Assembly (NCBI GenBank): GCA_020026035.1
Contig: JAHHRC010000026.1
Coordinates: 1 to 15,683 of the forward strand
Length of the DNA stretch: 15,683 bases
From: Erysipelotrichaceae bacterium
Lineage (GTDB): Bacteria; Bacillota_I; Bacilli_A; Erysipelotrichales; Erysipelotrichaceae
Reading direction: 5' to 3'
The notes below the pieces were generated by a model. It was not told where the DNA came from. It was given only the letters and a program-made list of their open reading frames with translations, and made no database searches. Position 1 is the stretch's first letter; every line of letters starts with the position of its first letter. Made by a program: the position numbers and the translations under genes. Positions 7,610-14,523 of the stretch are shown here, piece by piece.

Positions 7610-9226
7610 TCACTGATCCATCGTATCTACAATGACAGGTAATACCTGCTTCTTACGTGACACAATGCCCTTTGCAAATCCATCTTTTGACATTCTATCA
7701 TGGAAGCCTTCCCGAATCACCCAACTCTTCTTACCGGTAAATAAGAAATAGGAACCAGTTCCCTTAGGATCTGTAAACATAATCAAAATCAAATCATAAT
7801 TACTAGAAATAACCGTCTCCTCTAAGTAGGCAAGGAAGCGTTCTTTAATCGCAAAGTAGTCCTCCCATTTACAACACTGCGACTGCCCAATCGCAATTCG
7901 ACTTCCACTAATCCGGAATTCTTTAAAGTCATCATACATCAATTCCAAATCCGTCTTCTTCAAAATCGAATCCGTCGCATTGATCATCTCCGTTTGCAAC
8001 TGTTCCGCTTGAATCTTCGCAATCTTTTCTAAATACGCAGCCGCAATCTCATCCACCTTCGTTGTCGTAGGCGACTTCAAACAAAGCGTATCTGACACAA
8101 TTCCACCAAGCAAAAGACCCGCAAGATTCTGATCAATCTCATACCCAGACTGCTGGAATAAATTCGTAATAATCGTTGCCGTAGACCCAACAACACGCTC
8201 AATGATATTAATCGGAACCGGCGTTTCAATCCCCCCAATTCGATGGTGATCCACAATTCCTAAAATCTCCCCAAACTCCATATCATTCACCGTCTGTGTT
8301 TCCTCATTATGATCCACTAACACAAACCGTTTCTTCTCATACGAAAACAAATGATAACGAGAAATCGCAGCCACAACTTGATTTTCTTCATTCAAAACCG
8401 GATACGTACGATATCTCGACTTTGCCATCCGATCACTGACCTCTTCAACCGTCTCCGTTTCATAAAACGAAATAACCTTATCACTTGTAACACAAGCAAT
8501 CGAAGGTGATTGATAAATCAACCTTGAACACTCCAATACCGAACGCTTCGTATGAATCACAGACACATCATTCTTCTTTGCCATCTCTAATGTAACTTGA
8601 TCGATCCAATCTTCCCCACAAATGACCAATAAACTCGCCTTCGCATCAATCGCAAACCGCTGTGTATCTGGATTGTTTCTAAGAATGACAATCGAATCTT
8701 TGTAATCCTGCATCCGATCTGACATCGAAGGCATAATATGCACAACCCCATTACAAGCAAACGCATCACTTGCAAAGTACACCTTCGCATCCAACGTCTT
8801 CACAACATTTTCAAGACAAACCGTCTTCATAATCTTCTGCAAGTCCTCTTCCGACTTTGTCCACAACCTTGTCAAATCCGAAATCGACACAATGCCAAGC
8901 AACTTGCCATCCTCTTCCGTCACAAAAACACCCTTGTTTTTACGCAAGAGAATCTCATCCAACGCTTCCTTCATCGTAATATCCAAACGAACAAGAACCG
9001 CCTCATCCTTTTCAATTTCTTTCAACATACACTTCGCACTCGTAATCAACTCCGGATGTGCAAAGCCATACTTATCTAATAAATACTGCGTATCCTGCGT
9101 CGCCTTTCCTTGGGCATACGGCAACGCTTCCTGCCCTTCTAAATTCAAATACCTCGCATACGCAATACTCGACACAATACTATCTGTATCGGGGTTCTTA
9201 TGCCCCACAACATAAATAGGTTTCAT
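7610..9226 (-). CDS. ppaC: Manganese-dependent inorganic pyrophosphatase, family II, with CBS and DRTGG regulatory insert
   Basis: Hydrolyses pyrophosphate to phosphate, pulling biosynthetic reactions forward. The 538-residue length fits the CBS/DRTGG subtype. The catalytic DHH domain is split: residues 1-70 carry GHKNPDTDS (His9, Asp13, Asp15), and from about 300 come VDHNE (Asp305, His306), VDHHRIGG (Asp327-His329) and SDT (Asp379). The DHHA2 domain follows, with the substrate-binding RKKQVLP near 525-530. The insert holds CBS1 (about 75-125), a DRTGG-like domain (about 178-240) and CBS2 (about 245-295). In this family the CBS pair binds adenine nucleotides (AMP/ADP inhibit, ATP or diadenosine polyphosphates can activate). 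I chose ATG at 9224-9226, preceded by AGGAGG; an in-frame start at 9265 has no such support. It is the first gene of the operon with HAD and kptA. Confidence 0.95.
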   Translation of the reverse strand: MKPIYVVGHKNPDTDSIVSSIAYARYLNLEGQEALPYAQGKATQDTQYLLDKYGFAHPELITSAKCMLKEIEKDEAVLVRLDITMKEALDEILLRKNKGVFVTEEDGKLLGIVSISDLTRLWTKSEEDLQKIMKTVCLENVVKTLDAKVYFASDAFACNGVVHIMPSMSDRMQDYKDSIVILRNNPDTQRFAIDAKASLLVICGEDWIDQVTLEMAKKNDVSVIHTKRSVLECSRLIYQSPSIACVTSDKVISFYETETVEEVSDRMAKSRYRTYPVLNEENQVVAAISRYHLFSYEKKRFVLVDHNEETQTVNDMEFGEILGIVDHHRIGGIETPVPINIIERVVGSTATIITNLFQQSGYEIDQNLAGLLLGGIVSDTLCLKSPTTTKVDEIAAAYLEKIAKIQAEQLQTEMINATDSILKKTDLELMYDDFKEFRISGSRIAIGQSQCCKWEDYFAIKERFLAYLEETVISSNYDLILIMFTDPKGTGSYFLFTGKKSWVIREGFHDRMSKDGFAKGIVSRKKQVLPVIVDTMDQ

Positions 9227-9282
9227 AAATCCTCCTTCACCGATGTTAATGATTAAAGTAAACAAACACTATTTCTAACTAA

Positions 9283-9288
9283 ATTATA
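9283..9288 (-). promoter_or_regulatory. Possible -10 element for the ppaC operon
   Basis: Consensus TATAAT on the minus strand about 57 nt upstream of the ppaC ATG, downstream of a T-rich stretch. No good -35 match stands at 16-18 bp (AATGTA at 17), so this is a weak call based mainly on the perfect -10 and its place. Confidence 0.4.
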
Positions 9289-9327
9289 AAGAAAACAAAA
9301 AATCATACATTCCCTTTTCCTTACTTC

Positions 9328-9364
9328 TTGTTGTACAAATCAAGCAACTTGCCATTTACAACAA
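9328..9364. repeat. 37-bp interrupted inverted repeat in divergent intergenic region
   Basis: TTGTTGT (9328-9334) pairs with ACAACAA (9358-9364), AAAT (9337-9340) with ATTT (9354-9357), and CAAG (9341-9344) with CTTG (9348-9351), leaving a CAA loop and two small 2-nt bulges: 15 base pairs in all. It lies between the divergent ppaC and ABC ATPase genes (gap 9227-9444), about 80 bp before the ATPase ATG. It could be a regulator site or an RNA structure in the ATPase leader. The rest of the gap is AT-rich with no other clear element. Confidence 0.5.
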
Positions 9365-9444
9365 TTTATTTGTCATTTTCGCTAACGGAAACACCAACAA
9401 CCACCAAAACCTTTACAATATACCTATAGAAAAGAGGGAATTTT

Positions 9445-10164
9445 ATGCTAGAAATCAAAAACTTACACAAATCCTATGACCACAAAGAAATCCTCCACGG
9501 CATCAACCTAACCATCGAAGACGGCCACATCTGTGGCTTCATCGGACCAAACGGTGCCGGTAAAACAACCACCCTAAAAAGCTGTGTCGGCATCCTATCC
9601 TTTGACGAAGGATCCATCACCATCCAAAACCACGACATCCAAAAAGACCCAATCGCCTGCAAAAAACAACTCGCTTACTTACCAGACAATCCAACCCTAT
9701 ATGAAACCATGACCGGCAATGAATACATCAACTTCATCGCCGATGTTCACGACGTACCAAACGAACAACGCAAACCTTTCCTAGAAGACCTTGGCAAACG
9801 TTTAGAAATCTTTGAACACCTCAACAAACCAATCAACACCCTAAGCCATGGTACCAAACAAAAAGTAGCCATCCTTTCGGCCTTTATCCACAAACCAAAA
9901 CTCATCATCATGGATGAACCATTCGTAGGCCTAGACCCAAAAACAACCCACAACCTCAAACAAGAAATGAAACGCATGTGCCAGGAAGAAGGCTGTTCCT
10001 TCCTCTTCTCTAGCCATGTCTTAGAAGTCGTAGAAAACCTATGCGATGACATCGCCATGATCAAAGACGGACAAATCATCGCAAGCGGTAAACTCAGTGA
10101 AGTACTAAAAGACAAAACAAGCCTTGAAGACTACTTCCTAGAACAGGAAGATGACCATGAATAA
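9445..10164 (+). CDS. ABC transporter ATP-binding protein (ABC-2 exporter type)
   Basis: The nucleotide-binding subunit of an ABC-2 type exporter, 239 residues. Walker A GPNGAGKTT is at 34-42, the Q-loop region AYLPDNPTLY at about 77-86 has Asp where Gln is usual, the signature is the variant LSHGTKQK (133-140), Walker B LIIMDEP is at 153-159 with catalytic Glu158, and the H-loop His191 is in SSHV. The variant signature and Q-loop are common in the YtrB/EcsA/CcmA-like group, which pumps peptides, antibiotics or unknown substrates out of the cell. The ATG has GAGGG about 8 nt upstream. Its last 8 bp overlap the permease gene. A TACAAT at 9414-9419 could be a -10 box, but I see no matching -35. 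Codons end almost only in C or A. Confidence 0.93.
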   Translation: MLEIKNLHKSYDHKEILHGINLTIEDGHICGFIGPNGAGKTTTLKSCVGILSFDEGSITIQNHDIQKDPIACKKQLAYLPDNPTLYETMTGNEYINFIADVHDVPNEQRKPFLEDLGKRLEIFEHLNKPINTLSHGTKQKVAILSAFIHKPKLIIMDEPFVGLDPKTTHNLKQEMKRMCQEEGCSFLFSSHVLEVVENLCDDIAMIKDGQIIASGKLSEVLKDKTSLEDYFLEQEDDHE

Positions 10165-11593
10165 AGGCAAACTCCTCTTCCAAAAAGAATTCAAACAATT
10201 CTTTAAAACCTACAAAAAAGGCTTCGTCATGTCGCTCCTCATCCACATCGGCCTACTCACCTTCATCGGCCACTCCTTCACCGCCTCTACAAACGAACAA
10301 CCACCCCTCATCACCATTCAAAACGTCCTATCCATTTCCCTTCTCTTCCTTTTCCTATTGTCTTTACAAACCATCGATGCACAAATCTATAACTTCAAAG
10401 ACAAAGACATCCTCTTACCTCTTCCAATCACCAAAAACGACATCCTATTCGGAAAATTTGCCTCCTATTACCTCTACCACTTACTATCCACTACTTGCCT
10501 ACTTCTTCCACTCTTTACCAAAATGCATCTAAATATCCCAATCTACCTCTTAACCATCCTCACGCTTTGCATTCCAGCAAACCTTTTCGCAACACTCCTC
10601 ATTGCCCTACTCACCAAACTCAACTTCTCCAACAAAGCCAAAAGCTACTTCCACCAAATCCTCACCCTCTTTATCATCGTAGCGATTAACGTACGCAAGT
10701 ACCTCCACCTCGTTAAATTCCCAACACCACTCCTACTATCCCAAGCCCTTGCGAACAATAACTATACCTCTCTACTTATTTACATTGCCTATGTACTGAT
10801 TGGTTTCTTCATCCTCTTAAAAATCATCCAATCCCAATTCTTCTTAGAAACAACCACCCACGCCACCAAACAAAAAACGTATGACCAAGACCATCATACA
10901 ATTCCAACCCAATTCCAATTATTCCGCCGCATAGAACGCAACCGTCTATTCGACATCCCCGCTTACCTTATGAACACAACCCTAGGCGCTTTAATTATCC
11001 TCGCCTTCCCAATTGGCTTCTGCTTCTTAAGCCAAGACCACGTCCTATTTGAATTAGTAGACCATCTTTACCTCTACCTAATCCTTGCAAACCTCGCAAC
11101 CATAACCATCAACACCTCTGCCATTTCCATCGAAGGACCTCACTTAGACATCCTAAAATCCCTACCAATCAACGCAAACACCCTCATCCAAGCAAAAATC
11201 ACAAACAGCTTCCTCTTCATGATCATCCCAGCCACAATCAGTTATCTTGTAGGTTCCATCTTCCTATTTCACTACACACCATTTGCCATTCTATTAGGTC
11301 TTCTATTAATCCTCTTAGAAAGCTACTCTATTTCCTCGTTGTACCTATACATTAACCTCAACCACGCTAATACCCACTTCAGTGATATCACCGCCGCAAT
11401 CAAACAAAGCAAATCCACCATGTTTGGTGCTCTTTACACATTTATTCACTTCATCCTTCACCTCGTCCTTCCGCAATTCGTACCAAACAACGTAACACTC
11501 ACCATTCTTTTCACGTTATCCACAATCCTTGCATGTATCGTAACCTACAACCTCAAAAAACACGCCACCACACTTCTATTAGACATTCAGTAA
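10157..11593 (+). CDS. ABC-2 type exporter permease, about 12 membrane helices
   Basis: The membrane partner of the preceding ATPase, 478 residues. I place about 12 membrane helices in two sets of six: near 23-40, 55-75, 104-121, 127-152, 166-182, 205-225, then 268-292, 302-322, 346-370, 375-400, 425-440 and 446-465. Each half carries a similar cytoplasmic motif before its third helix: LLPLPITKNDILFGKF (86-101) and LKSLPINANTLIQAKI (333-348), so the protein looks like an internal duplication. This motif is typical of large Firmicute ABC-2 permeases. The ATG at 10157 is chosen because AGGA lies about 8 nt upstream; an ATG at 10151 is too close. The substrate is unknown. It ends directly in a bidirectional terminator. 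Confidence 0.85.
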   Translation: MNKGKLLFQKEFKQFFKTYKKGFVMSLLIHIGLLTFIGHSFTASTNEQPPLITIQNVLSISLLFLFLLSLQTIDAQIYNFKDKDILLPLPITKNDILFGKFASYYLYHLLSTTCLLLPLFTKMHLNIPIYLLTILTLCIPANLFATLLIALLTKLNFSNKAKSYFHQILTLFIIVAINVRKYLHLVKFPTPLLLSQALANNNYTSLLIYIAYVLIGFFILLKIIQSQFFLETTTHATKQKTYDQDHHTIPTQFQLFRRIERNRLFDIPAYLMNTTLGALIILAFPIGFCFLSQDHVLFELVDHLYLYLILANLATITINTSAISIEGPHLDILKSLPINANTLIQAKITNSFLFMIIPATISYLVGSIFLFHYTPFAILLGLLLILLESYSISSLYLYINLNHANTHFSDITAAIKQSKSTMFGALYTFIHFILHLVLPQFVPNNVTLTILFTLSTILACIVTYNLKKHATTLLLDIQ

Positions 11594-11594
11594 A

Positions 11595-11627
11595 AAAAGT
11601 GTTCACCGTCAATCGATGAACACTTTT
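11595..11627. terminator. Bidirectional rho-independent terminator between convergent genes
   Basis: AAAAGTGTTCA (11595-11605) pairs perfectly with TGAACACTTTT (11617-11627) across an 11-nt loop. The minus-strand product ends in a run of seven U; the plus-strand product ends in UUUUCUUAUUU. It serves the ABC permease gene (stop 11591-11593) and the minus-strand beta-helix gene (stop 11629-11631). Confidence 0.9.
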
Positions 11628-11628
11628 C

Positions 11629-12285
11629 TTATTTCTTCTTCACGACATTTCCATACGCTTTGTATATGCAATGATCTTCAATCACTCCGCGTACACAGCT
11701 CACAGGATAAATATTACTATGTCTTCCAACAACAGTACCTGGATTCAATACCGAGTTACAACCAACTTCCACATAGTCACCAACCATCGCACCAAACTTC
11801 TTCATGCCAGTTTCTAACGTTTCACCCTTATGCTTCAAAACAACATTTTGTTTATCTGCCTTCACATTCGACGTAATCGAACCAGCACCCATATGCGCAT
11901 AATGACCAAGAATGGAGTCCCCAACATAGTTATAATGCGGTACTTGAACCTTATCAAACAAGATTACATTCTTCAACTCGACGGAGTTACCAACAACACA
12001 ACCTTCCCCAACAAGAGCAGACCCTCTTACAAACGCACAATGACGTACTTCTGTATTCGCCCCAATAATACAAGGCGCACCTAAATACGCCGAAGGAAAC
12101 ACATTGGCACTCTTATGCACCCAAACATGCTCACTTACTTCTTCATATTCATCATTCAAGGTACTACCCAAACGAATGATTTCATTCTTCAAATCTTTCA
12201 ATGCCAACCAAGGATATTCAAATTGACGCAAATACTCACTTGCCATCGTATGTTCAAGATCAAATAATTCTTCTACACAATACAT
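11629..12285 (-). CDS. Left-handed beta-helix (hexapeptide) acyltransferase, GlmU C-terminal-like
   Basis: A 218-residue protein with an N-terminal helical part (about 1-50) and hexapeptide-repeat beta-helix from about 54 to the end. The stretch HYNYVGDSILGHYAHMGAG (117-135) lines up with the GlmU acetyltransferase active-site segment of the form GHLTYLGD...NIGAGTITCN, placing His117 at the catalytic His. The matching SITSN, MVGDYVEVG and LNPGTVVG segments also follow the GlmU order. The uridylyltransferase domain of GlmU is absent; such short relatives are often labelled UDP-GlcNAc pyrophosphorylase, which this cannot be by itself. An acetyl- or acyltransfer to a sugar, sugar-phosphate or nucleotide sugar is likely. 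The ATG at 12283-12285 has AAGGAG 7 nt upstream. It is monocistronic and divergent from the zinc-ribbon gene. Confidence 0.83.
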   Translation of the reverse strand: MYCVEELFDLEHTMASEYLRQFEYPWLALKDLKNEIIRLGSTLNDEYEEVSEHVWVHKSANVFPSAYLGAPCIIGANTEVRHCAFVRGSALVGEGCVVGNSVELKNVILFDKVQVPHYNYVGDSILGHYAHMGAGSITSNVKADKQNVVLKHKGETLETGMKKFGAMVGDYVEVGCNSVLNPGTVVGRHSNIYPVSCVRGVIEDHCIYKAYGNVVKKK

Positions 12286-12470
12286 AATATCTCCTTTATC
12301 ACCTGATGGTTATCTTAACACAAATATGCAAATCACACATTCAGCTTTACTAGTATATGCCTAACACAATCTGAACTTCCACTGAATTTTGCAACTTTTT
12401 AAAGCCAATCTTCCAATTTCCGATTATACTAATTAGAGTAGCATTATTATAAAAATGCATGGAGGTTCGT

Positions 12471-13355
12471 ATGGCGAATAAATTATGTGACTTTTGTTTA
12501 AGTGAAGGAAAAGGCATTTTCAACCAACCAAAACAAATTGATGACACCCATCACTGCTGTAAAAAATGCCGCAAAATCATTGAAAGCTATGATTTACCAG
12601 TCGAATTCGGCCTCTTCCAAATCCTTGTGACTGCCGAAGTACGCCTAAGAGAAATGATCATGGGCACATGGCTTGAACACCACAGCATCGAAGAATCCCT
12701 CAAACGATACTACCAACCAATCGACCTACCCCTTCACAACCTAGAACACTACGTCACCTCAACAAACGCAAGCATCCACGTATCCGCAAACAAAATCCCA
12801 ACCACCCAAGCCGTAACCACCATCAAAGACGTCAGTGGAAAAACCATCCACAACCTACAAACCGATGAAGAAGGCATCGAAGTCGAAGGCTTACTTGTAC
12901 AAACCGACGCCGCTTTGTACTTCCTAAGCGAACACTTCATAAACGTACACCGCCTATCCAACATCGCAACCGACTGTGAAGATACCCAAAATATCAACGT
13001 TCTAGATCAAGCAAAGAAATACATCTACCACGTAGATCACGCAGACCTATTCTTCCTAAAATCACTCTTCTATAAAATCTGTCTTCTCAAACAAAACGAA
13101 ACCAAGAAAAACCTCATCTACCTCTCCAGTGAAAACACCATGACCTTAACACCAGGTGTTTACCGTGTTCCAAAAAACATCAAAAGCGGAACTTACTACA
13201 TCACCCCAAAAGAAAACGGCAGTATCTCTTACAAAGACGCATCCGGAAGAGTCACAAACCTTGATGAAGGACGCCTCGACTTAGACAATGGATCACTATT
13301 AGAGTTAACCAGTGAATTTGAATTCCGTATCAAAGATAAAAACCATTCCGATTAA
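12471..13355 (+). CDS. Zinc-ribbon protein with C-terminal GTY-type beta domain, unknown function
   Basis: 294 residues, no signal peptide or membrane helix. The N-terminus has a four-Cys zinc ribbon, CDFC at 6-9 and CKKC at 30-33 (with HHC just before), resembling the DUF4428 type. The middle (about 90-220) is predicted mixed alpha/beta with no motif I know; HNLQTDEEGIEVEGLLVQTD may be part of a small beta barrel. The C-terminus (about 222-288) has TLTPGVYRVPKNIKSGTYYI, a pattern found in beta-sandwich repeats of Firmicute proteins, often extracellular ones, which is odd beside an intracellular-looking zinc ribbon. The ATG at 12471 has GGAGG 5 nt upstream; an in-frame ATG at 12459 precedes that site and is rejected. 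A TATACT at 12425-12430 may be a -10 box without a clear -35. Function is not assigned. Confidence 0.85.
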   Translation: MANKLCDFCLSEGKGIFNQPKQIDDTHHCCKKCRKIIESYDLPVEFGLFQILVTAEVRLREMIMGTWLEHHSIEESLKRYYQPIDLPLHNLEHYVTSTNASIHVSANKIPTTQAVTTIKDVSGKTIHNLQTDEEGIEVEGLLVQTDAALYFLSEHFINVHRLSNIATDCEDTQNINVLDQAKKYIYHVDHADLFFLKSLFYKICLLKQNETKKNLIYLSSENTMTLTPGVYRVPKNIKSGTYYITPKENGSISYKDASGRVTNLDEGRLDLDNGSLLELTSEFEFRIKDKNHSD

Positions 13356-13370
13356 AGAATGGTTTTTTCT
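13338..13370. terminator. Rho-independent terminator, probably bidirectional
   Basis: AAACCATTC (13340-13348) pairs with GAATGGTTT (13357-13365), an 8-9 bp stem with the zinc-ribbon gene's TAA stop in its loop, followed by TTTTTT (13363-13368) on the plus strand. On the minus strand the stem is followed by UUUUUAUC, so it may also end the WYL gene transcript, whose stop codon lies at 13372-13374. Confidence 0.88.
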
Positions 13371-13371
13371 A

Positions 13372-14358
13372 TTACTGATACATTTCTAACGCTTCTTTTA
13401 AAGCCGTCTTCACTTCTTCACGAAGATCCTCATTCAAGATAATCATCGATCCCGCATATTGTTTTGCAAGCATCACTAATCCCTGACGACTCGCCTTCAC
13501 CTTACACTTCAAGAACGCATCCTCACTTGAAAGAACCTCAAGACGACTACCAAACAAATCCACAAAGTTATTGATCTTATCCTTCTTCAATAAGAACTCA
13601 CACTCCATCGGATCTTGCACATACATGTATAATTGGCACATCGCATGTTCATAAGCATCCTGCATATCCGGAATACGACGTACCCGCTTACGCGACACCT
13701 TCACATTTGACATCTTGTCCAAACGATATGGAATATATTGCCCATCATGATCTTTTGAAGTCGCAACCAAATACGGACGACCATTCTCATACATCACAAA
13801 GCGTGGCTCCATCGTGTACTTATGTGGCTTTCCATTGTCATCCATTCTTGGATGCAACTGCATATCTTCTTCATAATGCGAATAGAAGAAAGTAATAATC
13901 TTCTCATCATGAATCGCGGAAGATACCGCCACAATCGTATCCAACAACTCCTGATTCACCGTCTTATCTTTATTTTTGTCAAAGACATGGTCATAGAACT
14001 TCTCCTGAACCATCAAAGACTGCGTTTCCAACAACTTCTGAATCAAAATTGTAGATTCATTCTCCGGAATAAAGTGATTGGCATGAATCGCATTCGCCAA
14101 TAACAACACTTCCCCTTCCGAAAACTTACGAGAACGGACATAATAGCCACGATGATTCTCACTATAACGAGAAATATCGTCTCCACATTCAACCAACAAA
14201 TCGACATTCGAATAAAGCGCACGTCGTTCCAAATCCAAACCATATTCATTCTTTAACTCTCTTAAAATCGCATTCGTCGATAAAATATGGTTTTCGTCCG
14301 TCTGTTCCATTAAAATGCGTCGAACCAATAATAGACTCGGTTTCTTACCATTTAACAT
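13372..14358 (-). CDS. WYL-domain transcriptional regulator (DeoR/YafY type)
   Basis: A 328-residue cytoplasmic regulator. Residues 1-75 form a winged helix-turn-helix (LVRRILMEQT through NVDLLVECGDDI and HRGYYV). The WYL domain spans about 150-225, with YTMEPRFVMYENGRPYLVAT (181-200) and YIPYRLDKMSNVKV (208-221); the core that names the domain reads PYL here in place of WYL. A WCX-type C-terminal part runs from about 245 to 325. WYL proteins sense nucleic acids or other ligands and control defence, DNA repair or transporter genes. The ATG at 14356-14358 follows GGGAG at a slightly long distance of about 10 nt. It is divergent from the ABC exporter at 14524 across a 165-bp gap with a promoter on each strand, so control of that exporter and of itself is the simplest reading. 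Confidence 0.9.
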   Translation of the reverse strand: MLNGKKPSLLLVRRILMEQTDENHILSTNAILRELKNEYGLDLERRALYSNVDLLVECGDDISRYSENHRGYYVRSRKFSEGEVLLLANAIHANHFIPENESTILIQKLLETQSLMVQEKFYDHVFDKNKDKTVNQELLDTIVAVSSAIHDEKIITFFYSHYEEDMQLHPRMDDNGKPHKYTMEPRFVMYENGRPYLVATSKDHDGQYIPYRLDKMSNVKVSRKRVRRIPDMQDAYEHAMCQLYMYVQDPMECEFLLKKDKINNFVDLFGSRLEVLSSEDAFLKCKVKASRQGLVMLAKQYAGSMIILNEDLREEVKTALKEALEMYQ

Positions 14359-14386
14359 ATCATTTCGCTCCCTTCACTTTTTCCAC

Positions 14387-14395
14387 ATTGTACCA
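14387..14395 (-). promoter_or_regulatory. Extended -10 promoter of the WYL regulator gene
   Basis: Minus strand TGGTACAAT (14395-14387): a TACAAT -10 box with the TGN extension, about 29 nt upstream of the WYL ATG. No good -35 is seen, which is acceptable for an extended -10 promoter. Confidence 0.5.
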
Positions 14396-14472
14396 TAAGA
14401 CTGCCATTTCTTACACATAATTAAACATCTATCTAGCAAATTGTATTATCTCAAGTTAACTTTGCGAATTTC

Positions 14473-14501
14473 TTTCCAAGACATCAAGAAAGACTTATAC
14501 T
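14473..14501 (+). promoter_or_regulatory. Possible promoter of the ABC exporter gene
   Basis: TTTCCA (14473-14478, four of six -35 matches), a 17-bp spacer, and TATACT (14496-14501, five of six -10 matches), ending about 22 nt before the ATG. The transcript would begin just upstream of the AAGGAGG ribosome site, giving a very short leader. Confidence 0.45.
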
Positions 14502-14523
14502 TATCCCATTAAGGAGGCTTTTT

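Noticed and set aside
9227..9265. Upstream in-frame start for the pyrophosphatase
   Set aside because: The family N-terminus begins at MKPIYVVGHKNPDTDS and AGGAGG stands directly before that ATG.
9474..10115. Minus-strand open frames within the ATPase gene
   Set aside because: They are antisense shadows without ribosome sites; the plus-strand frame has all ABC motifs.
9445..11593. Horizontal transfer of the ABC-2 operon, suggested by very different codon use
   Set aside because: All plus-strand genes in the window share the same C/A-ending codons and all minus-strand genes the reverse, so strand bias explains it.
12361..12470. Promoter calls for the zinc-ribbon gene (TATACT at 12425, TATTAT at 12444)
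   Set aside because: No acceptable -35 box at 16-18 bp and no TGN extension, so I do not list them as features.
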